Source: RGIG6353 sp964650465 (GTDB lineage Bacteria; Bacillota; Clostridia; Oscillospirales; SIG627). From it: a DNA stretch of 18,887 bases. The position numbers and the translations under genes are program-made. Shown here one piece after another: positions 6,836 through 13,539 of the stretch (its first letter is position 1; every line of letters starts with the position of its first letter). The stretch lies in assembly GCA_964650465.1 (NCBI GenBank), contig CAZYTA010000047.1, forward strand, positions 1-18,887. The letters are read 5' to 3'. The notes below the pieces were generated by a model, which saw nothing but the letters and a program-made list of their open reading frames with translations, did no database searches and had not been told where the DNA came from.

Positions 6836-8230
6836 CTATTTAATCAAGAGCGAATACAGTTTATTGTATATATCGGTATTGTCATACGCTCCCGCAAAAA
6901 GTTTTTCTCCCTTTCCCTTAGCCCACATTCCCACAGGTGCGGCAGTGTGAACATAAGTAGAAAAACCTATTCCTGCCCTGTTTGAAACCAGCCTTGTAAC
7001 CTCGGCTGTTATCGGAGTGCGTGTAGAATATGCAATGCGGTCCTCCTCGGTATAATCAGCCGTTCCCGAAAGAGTCTTTTCCCAAGCACGCTCAAGTCGG
7101 CTGTATTCGTAGGAATTCAGCTCACTCAATCCGAAAAGCACCTCTATGTCGGAAAGAACAGTCTCAAAGGGTGTATTCTCCGCCTTGTATCGGTCAACAT
7201 ATTCCTTTTCAAATTTCAGATATGAAACCGATTGCAAAAACAACTTATCAAAATATGTAGAGTAATCCGTTCCCGAATAGCCCAGTGACAAACCGCCCGT
7301 TTCGTGGTCACCCGTTACAAGGATAAGCGTTTCGTCGGGATGCTCAGTATAAAAATCAAGAGCAACCTCAACCGCATCCGAAAATGCCTCCATCTCACAT
7401 ACCGCCGTTAAGGCATCGTTTGCATGAAGTGCGGAATCTATTCTTCCGCCCTCACACATTATGAAAAATCCATTGTCACCGTCAAGCACATCAATGCCCT
7501 TTTCGAGGTAATCCCCAAGACTCATTGCATCGCTGTTCCTGTCAAGTGCAAAGCTCATCATGCCCGAGGAATCGCAGTGCGGGTCAATAACGAGATATTT
7601 CCTGTCACCTGATTCCATACCAAGTATTTCCTCCTCGGTGTCAAGTACGGTATAACCGCCCTTTTCGGCAAGTGTTGTAAGGTTTTCTCCGCCTCCCTCC
7701 GGGTCAAGGAAGCTTCCGCCTATAAACAAATCAAAACCGGAAGAGGGCAGATACGAACCGATTTCATAGTAGTTATATCTGGATGCACTGTGAGCATAGA
7801 AAACTCCGGGGGTTGCATGGTTAAGATTGGCTGTTGTAATTATTCCAACCTTCATACCGCGCTCTCTTTTTAACAGAGTTGCAATGCTTTCAAGCTCAGT
7901 GCCTGCGGTGCTTTCGGCAATTTTACCCGTATCGGTTTTTGCACCCGTGGCAATCGAGGTGCCGCTTGAGGCGGAGTCGGGAATAAATGATGTTCTGTCA
8001 TAATTGGTCACAATCCCCACAGACTCAAAATCGCTGAAGGAAAGATGTACAGGCTCGGACTGTCCGCTTCTTGCCGCAATTGCATCACGTGCAAGCTGTA
8101 CTGTGTTGAAGCTCATTCCGTCTCCTATAAACAGAAATACATATTTAAGCTCCGTTTCCTTCGTGCTTGTACAAGCGGTAAGGGTAAGGAGCATAACTAT
8201 TATCATTACAAAAGCTGCAATTCGTTTCAA
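6836..8230 (-). CDS. Alkaline phosphatase, PhoA family, lipoprotein
   Basis: A 464-residue extracellular phosphomonoesterase. The N-terminus MKRIAAFVMIIVMLLTLTAC is a lipoprotein signal with lipobox LTAC (Cys20), so the mature enzyme should be anchored to the outer face of the membrane. Metal and catalytic motifs of the family are in order: IGDGM (Asp37), DSASSGTSIATGAKT with nucleophile Ser86, NHATPGVFYAH, EGGRIDSALHAND, VTGDHETGG and C-terminal YVHTAAPVG. Length matches bacterial PhoA. The start is TTG: it is preceded by an excellent TGAGGTGA ribosome site (8244-8237) with 6-nt spacing, and no ATG fits before the signal peptide. A good promoter lies just upstream. No Pho-box-like direct repeats were recognised. 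The MFS transporter follows directly. Confidence 0.92.
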   Translation of the reverse strand: MKRIAAFVMIIVMLLTLTACTSTKETELKYVFLFIGDGMSFNTVQLARDAIAARSGQSEPVHLSFSDFESVGIVTNYDRTSFIPDSASSGTSIATGAKTDTGKIAESTAGTELESIATLLKRERGMKVGIITTANLNHATPGVFYAHSASRYNYYEIGSYLPSSGFDLFIGGSFLDPEGGGENLTTLAEKGGYTVLDTEEEILGMESGDRKYLVIDPHCDSSGMMSFALDRNSDAMSLGDYLEKGIDVLDGDNGFFIMCEGGRIDSALHANDALTAVCEMEAFSDAVEVALDFYTEHPDETLILVTGDHETGGLSLGYSGTDYSTYFDKLFLQSVSYLKFEKEYVDRYKAENTPFETVLSDIEVLFGLSELNSYEYSRLERAWEKTLSGTADYTEEDRIAYSTRTPITAEVTRLVSNRAGIGFSTYVHTAAPVGMWAKGKGEKLFAGAYDNTDIYNKLYSLLIK

Positions 8231-8250
8231 ACAATATCACCTCATGTTAT

Positions 8251-8279
8251 ATTGTAGCACAAAAGTCTTACAACTTCAA
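8251..8279 (-). promoter_or_regulatory. Promoter of the alkaline phosphatase gene
   Basis: Minus strand: TTGAAG (8279-8274), 17-bp spacer, TACAAT (8256-8251), with a TG one base before the -10 box (extended -10). The transcript would have a short leader of about 15 nt before the TGAGGTGA ribosome site. Confidence 0.7.
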
Positions 8280-8321
8280 GTACCATATAATTATTCATAA
8301 AGACAAAAATTTCATATGTAC

Positions 8322-8351
8322 TTGACAAACTGCGACATTGTATTGTATAAT
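8322..8351 (+). promoter_or_regulatory. Promoter of the uracil permease gene
   Basis: TTGACA (8322-8327), 18-bp spacer, TATAAT (8346-8351): both boxes are consensus. Transcription should start near 8358, giving a leader of about 100 nt that contains an attenuator-like structure. It is divergent from the phosphatase promoter, whose -35 is about 40 bp away. Confidence 0.85.
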
Positions 8352-8373
8352 ATTCTGAAAATATACAAAGAAA

Positions 8374-8429
8374 GTCTTGAAGCACAAAATGTTGCAAGAT
8401 TGGGTCTTGCAATGCAAGACTCTTTTTTT
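8374..8429 (+). promoter_or_regulatory. Transcription attenuator in the uraA leader
   Basis: The leader contains a terminator, GTCTTGC (8404-8410), loop AAT, GCAAGAC (8414-8420), followed by seven T (8423-8429). It also has a competing hairpin TTGCAAGA (8392-8399) with TCTTGCAA (8405-8412) that uses the same bases, so the two cannot coexist. A third segment GTCTTG (8374-8379) can pair with the 5' arm of the competing hairpin (8396-8401, one G-U), which would release the terminator. This is a three-way switch of the kind used for pyrimidine control in Firmicutes, but no PyrR-binding consensus (UCCNGNGAGG-like) was recognised. The effector is unknown. Confidence 0.65.
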
Positions 8430-8460
8430 GTGTAAATTTTAAAAAAGGAGAGTTCTGTTT

Positions 8461-9837
8461 ATGAAACTCATCTACAATGTCAAAGACAAACCCAAGTTTT
8501 CACAGGTAATCGTATTTGCGATTCAGCAGCTCCTTGCCATCATGGCGGCTACAATTGCTGTTCCTGCAATTGTAGGTAACGGAATGACAGCTTCTGCAGC
8601 CCTTTTCGGCGCAGGCGCAGGTACACTCGTTTATCAGCTGTTCACTAAGTTCAGAAGCCCTGTTTTCCTCGGCTCCTCCTTCGCCTTCATCGGCTCAATG
8701 GTAACTGCATTTGCAGGCGCAATCTCCGCTTCGCTGGGATATCTCGGTATAATCCTCGGTGCCTTCCTTGCAGGCCTTGTTTATGTTGTTATTGCAATTG
8801 TCATCAAGCTTGTGGGCGTTAACTGGATCAACAAGCTTATGCCTCCCGTTGTTATCGGTCCTACCGTTGCTCTTATCGGTCTTTCGCTTGCAGGCGCGGC
8901 TATCAAGGATGTGTTCTCCTACGGACCTCAGGACGGAAACGGTTCATTCATTATGACAGGTAATATCTGGGTATCATTTATTTGTGCTCTTGTTACTTTT
9001 GCTGTTGTAGTTTGTTGCTCCGTATACGGCAAAAAGATGGCTCGTCTCATCCCCTTCATCATCGGTATACTTGCAGGCTACGCTGTAGCGCTTGTATTCA
9101 CTCTTATCGGTAATGCCGCAGGCATCGACGCTCTCAAAATACTCAGCTTTGAGCCCTTCAAGGCGCTGGTTGCAGACGGCGTAAACCTCAGCACCTTCAT
9201 TGCAGTTCCCGAGTTTTCTTTCATTGAAGGCTTTAAGGGTGTTAAGGAATTCAGCTGGTCATATGCGGCTACAATTGCTGTTGCATACATACCCGTTGCT
9301 TTCGTTGTATTCGCTGAGCACATCGCTGACCACAAGAACCTTTCTTCAATCATCGAGCAGGACCTTCTTGAAGAGCCCGGCTTGCACAGAACACTTCTCG
9401 GTGACGGTGTAGGCTCTATGGTAGGTGCATTCTTCGGCGGATGCCCCAACACAACATACGGTGAGTCTGTAGGCTGTGTAGCTATTACAAGAAATGCTTC
9501 TGTTGTTACAATAACAGCAACAGCAATCATGTCAATACTCATCGCCTTCATCTCTCCCTTCGTTGCATTCCTTGATTCTATCCCCGGATGCGTAATGGGC
9601 GGCGTTTGTATCACCCTTTACGGCTTCATCGCAGTATCAGGTCTTAAGATGATACAGAAGGTAGACCTTGAAAACAATGCTAATCTCTTTACCGTAGCAG
9701 CTATCCTTATCCCCGGTATCGGCGGTATGGCAATGGCTATAGGTAAGGTTACAATCACAGCAATTGCATGTTCGCTTATCCTCGGTATCCTTACAAACTG
9801 TCTCCTTTCAAAGAAGAAGGACAACACCCAGGAATAA
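8461..9837 (+). CDS. uraA: Uracil permease (NCS2 family)
   Basis: A 458-residue integral membrane protein with about 14 hydrophobic segments; imports uracil with protons for pyrimidine salvage. Diagnostic segments: GSSFAFIGS (71-79), FAEHIADHKNLSSI (284-297) with the substrate-binding Glu286, and GGCPNTTYGESVG (326-338), which matches UraA/PyrP (GG.PNTTYGE) more closely than xanthine or urate permeases, where QNNG-type motifs occur. Starts at ATG with AAGGAG at 8445-8450. It has its own promoter and attenuator leader and is followed by a strong terminator, so it is a single-gene unit. Base-pair-sensitive leader control would be consistent with regulation by pyrimidine supply, though this is inferred. 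Confidence 0.9.
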   Translation: MKLIYNVKDKPKFSQVIVFAIQQLLAIMAATIAVPAIVGNGMTASAALFGAGAGTLVYQLFTKFRSPVFLGSSFAFIGSMVTAFAGAISASLGYLGIILGAFLAGLVYVVIAIVIKLVGVNWINKLMPPVVIGPTVALIGLSLAGAAIKDVFSYGPQDGNGSFIMTGNIWVSFICALVTFAVVVCCSVYGKKMARLIPFIIGILAGYAVALVFTLIGNAAGIDALKILSFEPFKALVADGVNLSTFIAVPEFSFIEGFKGVKEFSWSYAATIAVAYIPVAFVVFAEHIADHKNLSSIIEQDLLEEPGLHRTLLGDGVGSMVGAFFGGCPNTTYGESVGCVAITRNASVVTITATAIMSILIAFISPFVAFLDSIPGCVMGGVCITLYGFIAVSGLKMIQKVDLENNANLFTVAAILIPGIGGMAMAIGKVTITAIACSLILGILTNCLLSKKKDNTQE

Positions 9838-9857
9838 TTACTTAATTTTTGTGACGC

Positions 9858-9894
9858 AAAAGCGGCAAGACGGTTTTAACGCCTTGCCGCTTTT
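9858..9894 (+). terminator. Intrinsic terminator of uraA
   Basis: A 12-bp stem AAAAGCGGCAAG (9858-9869) with CTTGCCGCTTTT (9883-9894) and a 13-nt loop. The 3' arm ends in TTTT. It begins 20 nt after the stop codon. Confidence 0.85.
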
Positions 9895-9910
9895 CAAATT
9901 GCCGTTTTTT

Positions 9911-10012
9911 GCGATATAATGCTTTTTAGCAAAAATCACTCCCTCGCGCTCCTCCGACTCGCTATAGCCTCACACACTGTTCGGCTACGCTCTCTGTACG
10001 GCTTGAAAAGCA
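9911..10012 (-). repeat. Composite intergenic repeat, copy C (most complete)
   Basis: Read on the minus strand: GCTTTTCAAGCCGTACAGAG, then GCGTAGCCGAACAGTGTGTG, AGGCTATAGCGAGTCGG, AGGAGCGCGAGGGAGTG and ATTTTTGCTAAAAAGC. It joins the CAAGCC block of copies A and B directly to the TTTTTGCTAAAA hairpin of copy D, showing these are parts of one unit. Its hairpin arm (9911-9947, 37 nt as in copy D) has decayed: about 12 of 17 positions still pair. The hairpin end faces uraA. The 397-nt gap 9838-10234 is otherwise filled by the uraA terminator, hairpin G and two GGCGAG units. Confidence 0.75.
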
Positions 10013-10058
10013 ATTTGAGATAATTTTTATAAAAACCTAAAAATGCTTTTGGGGAGGG

Positions 10059-10098
10059 TTTTGGGAGGGGGCTTTTTGCTAAAAGCCCCCTCCCAAAA
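10059..10098. repeat. TTTTTGCTAAAA hairpin, copy G
   Basis: A perfect 18-bp inverted repeat (10059-10076 with 10081-10098), TTTTGGGAGGGGGCTTTT facing AAAAGCCCCCTCCCAAAA, with loop TGCT. Here the base also carries T/A runs, so on the plus strand the stem is preceded by TTTT and on the minus strand likewise. It sits between convergent uraA and the AraC-type gene. Confidence 0.85.
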
Positions 10099-10118
10099 AA
10101 TAAGCTATAAAATCAAAT

Positions 10119-10153
10119 GGCGAGAATTGTCAGCGGCGGCTTGCCGCCTTTTT
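10119..10153 (+). terminator. GGCGAG repeat unit 1 with terminator-like hairpin
   Basis: GGCGAGAATTGTCAGC followed by hairpin GGCGGC-TT-GCCGCC (10135-10148) and five T. It is nearly identical over its first 20 bases to unit 2 at 10224. Orientation would stop plus-strand transcription, yet uraA already has a terminator 240 nt upstream and no gene lies between, so it may be a dispersed repeat rather than a dedicated terminator. Confidence 0.6.
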
Positions 10154-10223
10154 ATGTACTAAGAAATTGCATTAAACCAACCTCGCCGTTTTACCTTGTT
10201 TGGCATATACATAGATAGCGGTA

Positions 10224-10259
10224 GGCGAGAATTGTCAGCGGCGACTCGCCGCCTTTTTT
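10224..10259 (+). repeat. GGCGAG repeat unit 2 overlapping the araC-type 3' end
   Basis: GGCGAGAATTGTCAGCGGCG, then hairpin GCGGCG-ACT-CGCCGC (10238-10252) and a T6 run (10254-10259) on the plus strand. It works as an intrinsic terminator for plus-strand transcripts. Unlike unit 1, it overlaps coding sequence: the last seven codons and stop of the AraC-type gene on the minus strand lie in it. Confidence 0.65.
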
Positions 10260-11086
10260 CTTTTTACATCGGAAGGAAGAATACCCGTATACTTTTTAAA
10301 TGTCTTTGTAAAATAAGGCATATTCTCAAAACCGCAGAGATTTGCAACCTCACCTACGTTTTTATTACCTTCATAAAGCATCTTGCGTGCAGTATCACAT
10401 CTGACAATGTTAATATATGTAACAGGGGTATAATGTGTTATACGCTTGAATTCCCGTATAAAATAGTACTCGCTGATACCCGATGCACGTGCAAGGTCAT
10501 TTGTAGTCAACTTCTGTGAAAGGTTTTCTCTGATATAAACAATAGCCGCACGGATATTGTCTGTATTGGAGCCTCTCTTCTTTTTCTTCTTTGCGTTGGG
10601 CTCCTTGTTTATGTGCTTTTTGCAAAGATCGTGAAGCAAGCCCAGCACGGCAGAGCGTATTGCAAGCCCTCTGTACTCGCCTTCTATGGCGTATGACTCA
10701 ACCACCTTCATAAATGCCTGAGCCGCTTCTTCGTCAATAATGTTCTCACAGAATTTTACGGTATCTGTATCAAGCCCGTTTTCTCTGCAAAAATCTCTGT
10801 CTATAATAAGATAATAATATTCAAATTTTTCGTTTTCGCTGTCGGCGCTGAATCCGTGGAATACATCGGAATTTATAGCGAAAAGCTCACCTTTTTTTAC
10901 GGGAAAATCAACAAAATCACAGGAAACCTTTCCGCTTCCCTCGGTTATATAAAGTATCTCAATGTTTTCGTGCCAGTTTACCGACAAAAATGCACTGCTG
11001 TCGTAACATCCCGGTGAGCACCTGTTAAGTATGAAAGGCAAGTCTCTGAGCGCCAAATCGTGTCTTTCATGTGCAATGTTATCCAT
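10235..11086 (-). CDS. AraC-family transcriptional regulator
   Basis: A 283-residue regulator with an N-terminal cupin-like sensor (WHENIEILYITEGSGKVSCD around residues 38-57, and KKGELFAINSDVFHGF around 64-79) and a C-terminal AraC double helix-turn-helix (about 175-275: LTTNDLARASGISEYYFIREFKR, then NVGEVANLCGFENMPYFTKTFKKYTG). A Lys-rich linker (AKKKKKR) joins them. This layout is typical of sugar-responsive AraC regulators in Firmicutes; the ligand and targets are unknown, and no sugar utilisation cluster is adjacent. ATG at 11086 with AAAGGAAG upstream. Its C-terminal KKAASRR is encoded by a dispersed repeat, so the native end may have been altered by repeat insertion. It lies downstream of gapA in the same direction, 197 nt apart. 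Confidence 0.9.
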   Translation of the reverse strand: MDNIAHERHDLALRDLPFILNRCSPGCYDSSAFLSVNWHENIEILYITEGSGKVSCDFVDFPVKKGELFAINSDVFHGFSADSENEKFEYYYLIIDRDFCRENGLDTDTVKFCENIIDEEAAQAFMKVVESYAIEGEYRGLAIRSAVLGLLHDLCKKHINKEPNAKKKKKRGSNTDNIRAAIVYIRENLSQKLTTNDLARASGISEYYFIREFKRITHYTPVTYINIVRCDTARKMLYEGNKNVGEVANLCGFENMPYFTKTFKKYTGILPSDVKRKKAASRR

Positions 11087-11105
11087 TAATGTAACTTCCT
11101 TTGTT

Positions 11106-11131
11106 TTAACAGTTTGTTAAATTTTTAACAA
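11106..11131. promoter_or_regulatory. Overlapping TTAACA palindromes upstream of the araC-type gene
   Basis: TTAACA-GTT-TGTTAA (11106-11120) overlaps TTGTTAAA-TT-TTTAACAA (11114-11131), 20-45 bp before the start codon. Three alternating TTAACA half-sites in an AT-rich leader could be an operator, perhaps autoregulatory. They could also be chance AT-rich symmetry. Confidence 0.35.
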
Positions 11132-11143
11132 TAGTTTTTGTTA

Positions 11144-11173
11144 GATAGGTGCAAGCTTTCGCCTGCACCTATC
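11144..11173. other. Perfect inverted repeat between gapA and the araC-type gene
   Basis: A 10-bp perfect stem GATAGGTGCA/TGCACCTATC with a 10-nt loop that contains a further GC/GC pair. On the minus strand it is not followed by a T-tract (TAACAAAAAC). As a gapA terminator it is therefore weak, and a processing or stabilising role is equally possible. Confidence 0.5.
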
Positions 11174-11205
11174 ACCTTTTAATCCCATAGGAAATTGCTC
11201 AGACC

Positions 11206-11280
11206 CAAGCCGTACAGCTATTCCCGAAGGAATGCCGTTGCAACGGTAGGCGAGCATTACATGCGGCATCTGCCGCTTTA
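11206..11280 (+). repeat. Mosaic repeat after gapA (CAAGCC block plus GGCGAG unit 3)
   Basis: Begins with CAAGCCGTACAG (11206-11217), identical to the 12-mer in copy C. A small hairpin ATTCC-CGAA-GGAAT (11220-11233) follows. Then comes CGGTAGGCGAGCATTACATG with hairpin GCGGCA-TC-TGCCGC (11263-11276), related to GGCGAG units 1 and 2 but with a different stem. It ends 4 nt before the gapA stop codon on the minus strand. It joins modules otherwise found in separate repeats. Confidence 0.55.
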
Positions 11281-11283
11281 TAA

Positions 11284-12300
11284 TTAGTTAAGTTCTGCGA
11301 AGTACTTGATTGTACGAACCATCTGGCTGGTGTATGAGTTTTCGTTGTCATACCATGAAACAACCTGAACCTGGTATGTGTCATCATCAATCTTAGCAAC
11401 CATTGTCTGAGTTGCATCGAAGAGTGAACCGTATGTCATACCGATAACGTCGGATGAAACGATTTCATCTGTGTTGTAGCCGAAGGAAGCAGAAGCCTGA
11501 GCCTTCATAGCTGCGTTGATACCTTCAACAGTTATATCCTTGCCCTTAACAACTGCAACGAGAATTGTAGTTGAACCTGTGCAAGTGGGAACTCTCTGAG
11601 CAGAACCGATAAGCTTGCCGTTGAGCTCGGGGATTACAAGTCCGATAGCCTTAGCAGCACCTGTTGAGTTGGGAACGATGTTCTGAGCACCTGCTCTTGC
11701 ACGGCGAAGGTCACCCTTTCTGTGAGGACCGTCAAGAATCATCTGGTCGCCTGTGTAAGCGTGAACAGTTGTCATGATACCGCTCTGGATGGGAGCATAA
11801 TCATTGAGAGCCTTAGCCATGGGAGCAAGGCAGTTTGTTGTACAAGAAGCAGCAGAGATGATCTTGTCATCAGCTGTAAGAGTATCTTCATTAACGCTGA
11901 ATACGATGGTCTTGAGGTCCTTACCTGCGGGAGCAGAAATAACAACCTTCTTAGCACCTGCGTTGATGTGAGCCATTGACTTCTCTGTTGAAGTGTAGAA
12001 ACCTGTACACTCAAGAACAACGTCTACACCAAGCTCGCCCCAAGGACAGTTGTTAGCATCCTTTTCAGCATAGATCTTGATATTCTTTCCGTTTACTGTG
12101 ATGCTGCTTTCATCTGACTCAACAGTATCAGCAAGAGCGTACTTGCCCTGAGCTGTATCATACTTGAGAAGGTGAGCGAGCATCTTGGGATCTGTGAGGT
12201 CGTTGATAGCTACAACTTCGTAGCCCTCAGCACCGAACATCTGTCTGAACGCAAGGCGTCCGATACGGCCGAAACCGTTAATAGCAACTTTAACTGACAT
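11284..12300 (-). CDS. gapA: Glyceraldehyde-3-phosphate dehydrogenase, type I
   Basis: A 338-residue phosphorylating GAPDH of central glycolysis: oxidises glyceraldehyde 3-phosphate with NAD+ and phosphate to 1,3-bisphosphoglycerate in the cytoplasm. Visible: the Rossmann motif NGFGRIGR (8-15), Asp34 in INDL consistent with NAD+ preference, catalytic Cys153 in SCTTNCLAP, His180 in TTVHAYTGDQ, and the DGPHRKGDLRRARAGAQNIVP segment. The frame extends upstream to 12408, but the ATG at 12300 precedes the canonical MSVKVAINGFG start and has AAGGAG 8 nt upstream. A good promoter lies about 50 nt before the start. Neighbouring pgk or tpi genes are absent, so gapA stands alone here, with the AraC-type gene downstream. 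Confidence 0.97.
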   Translation of the reverse strand: MSVKVAINGFGRIGRLAFRQMFGAEGYEVVAINDLTDPKMLAHLLKYDTAQGKYALADTVESDESSITVNGKNIKIYAEKDANNCPWGELGVDVVLECTGFYTSTEKSMAHINAGAKKVVISAPAGKDLKTIVFSVNEDTLTADDKIISAASCTTNCLAPMAKALNDYAPIQSGIMTTVHAYTGDQMILDGPHRKGDLRRARAGAQNIVPNSTGAAKAIGLVIPELNGKLIGSAQRVPTCTGSTTILVAVVKGKDITVEGINAAMKAQASASFGYNTDEIVSSDVIGMTYGSLFDATQTMVAKIDDDTYQVQVVSWYDNENSYTSQMVRTIKYFAELN

Positions 12301-12346
12301 AATTTTTTCTCCTTTTATATAAAGTTTTTTGTTTTTCCAAGAATAC

Positions 12347-12375
12347 ATTATATTCCAAAACTCTCTGTTTTGCAA
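12347..12375 (-). promoter_or_regulatory. Promoter of gapA
   Basis: Minus strand: TTGCAA (12375-12370), 17-bp spacer, TATAAT (12352-12347). The leader to the ATG at 12300 is about 40 nt. This separates gapA from the upstream sugar genes as its own unit; no terminator hairpin was noticed between the kinase stop at 12419 and this promoter. Confidence 0.75.
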
Positions 12376-12418
12376 TACCTTTTTCAAACTTTGTGAAAAA
12401 ATTTTCAATTTATTCTTA

Positions 12419-13516
12419 TTATCTTACCTTTTGTGCGGTTTCAAAGACAATACGGTTCATATCGTCCATCTTTTTCTCCATATCCGCAGCCAATGCAAGC
12501 TGACATCTTGTGCGCACAAGATTGTGTCCCTCGTAATGTGTGGTAAAATACTTATCACCCGTAATATAGTCATCAAGGAAACGCATTCCCAGCTCTATTG
12601 CAATGGTAAGAGCGCCCAGCGCCATAGTCTCAAGCTCTTCATCGGTAAGAATGGGAGCGGCGGCAGAAATAAATCCCTCTGCAAAGCCTCTGTAAAGGTC
12701 GAGGTCAAGAGATACCTTTGAAAGGTCCTTTTCGTCCTCGGCGGCTGTGTTTGCGGCAAATCGGACAGCATCACCGAAATCGTGAGATGCAAGTCCGGGC
12801 ATTACTGTGTCAAGGTCGATAACAGCAAGAGGCGCGCCTGTCTCCTTATTGAAGAGAACATTGTTAATCTTGGTATCGTTATGAGTAACACGGGCGGGAA
12901 TTTTACCGCTTTCAAGGAGCTCTGTCAAGCGTGAGGCTATCTCTCTGTGAGAGCGGATAAACTCTATTTCGTTCTTAACCTCTGCAACTCTGCCGTACTC
13001 ATCCTTTTCCACGTTTTCAAAAAAGCCTTCAAGACGCTTTTTGGTATTATGGAAATTGGGTATGGTCTCATAAAGGAGAGAGGCATCAAAATCAGAAAGC
13101 TGGAGCTGGAAATTACCGAAGGCTTTGCCTGCCTGACGAAGTACCTCGGGGTCCGAGGAGCCCTGATAGGTCAGAGAATCAAAGTCATTGGTCACACGCC
13201 AGAATTTTCCTTCCTCTGTTTCCAGATAATTCTTGCCGTTTTCGGTATGGTGATAATGAAGTGCGGGAGCACCTGTATTTTTCTTTCTGATGTGCTCGGT
13301 AACCAAATCTATGTTCTGCATTATCTGAACAGGCTCGCGGAACACATATGTATTGACCTTCTGAAAAATGTAAGACTTATCGGGATTCTTGTAAAATACC
13401 CTATATGTAGTGTTTATGTTGCCGTGAGTAATAAGACTGCAGCTGTCGAGCTTTCCTTCAAGACGGAATGCTTGACCGACTTTTTCAAGCTCGTTCAGTA
13501 CATTGGCATCTGTCAT
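12419..13516 (-). CDS. Phosphotransferase, N-acetylhexosamine 1-kinase-like
   Basis: A 365-residue kinase with the aminoglycoside-phosphotransferase/choline-kinase fold. Key parts: SLITHGNINTTYRV (28-40, nucleotide loop), the catalytic loop THNDTKINNVLF (211-222) with base Asp214, and the metal site VIDLDTVMPG (232-241) followed by HDFGDAVRF (245-253). The HNDTKINN and IDLDTVMPG wording matches the family containing NahK, which phosphorylates GlcNAc or GalNAc at C1. It is not an antibiotic-resistance APH by context: it lies 23 nt downstream of UDP-GlcNAc 2-epimerase and near a nucleotide-sugar dehydratase. A salvage role, making HexNAc 1-phosphate for activated-sugar synthesis, is a reasonable inference. 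ATG at 13516 with AGAGGT upstream. Substrate is unproven; other sugar or homoserine kinases of the same fold remain possible. Confidence 0.75.
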   Translation of the reverse strand: MTDANVLNELEKVGQAFRLEGKLDSCSLITHGNINTTYRVFYKNPDKSYIFQKVNTYVFREPVQIMQNIDLVTEHIRKKNTGAPALHYHHTENGKNYLETEEGKFWRVTNDFDSLTYQGSSDPEVLRQAGKAFGNFQLQLSDFDASLLYETIPNFHNTKKRLEGFFENVEKDEYGRVAEVKNEIEFIRSHREIASRLTELLESGKIPARVTHNDTKINNVLFNKETGAPLAVIDLDTVMPGLASHDFGDAVRFAANTAAEDEKDLSKVSLDLDLYRGFAEGFISAAAPILTDEELETMALGALTIAIELGMRFLDDYITGDKYFTTHYEGHNLVRTRCQLALAADMEKKMDDMNRIVFETAQKVR

Positions 13517-13539
13517 AAGAATTACCTCTTTTCTGTATT

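Noticed and set aside
8358..8430. PyrR-binding attenuator for uraA
   Set aside because: The layout fits, but the conserved UCCNGNGAGG-type loop was not found, so the feature is listed as an attenuator of unknown effector.
12419..13516. Aminoglycoside resistance gene
   Set aside because: The fold is shared, but the HNDTKINN and IDLDTVMPG signatures and the sugar-nucleotide context fit a HexNAc kinase better.
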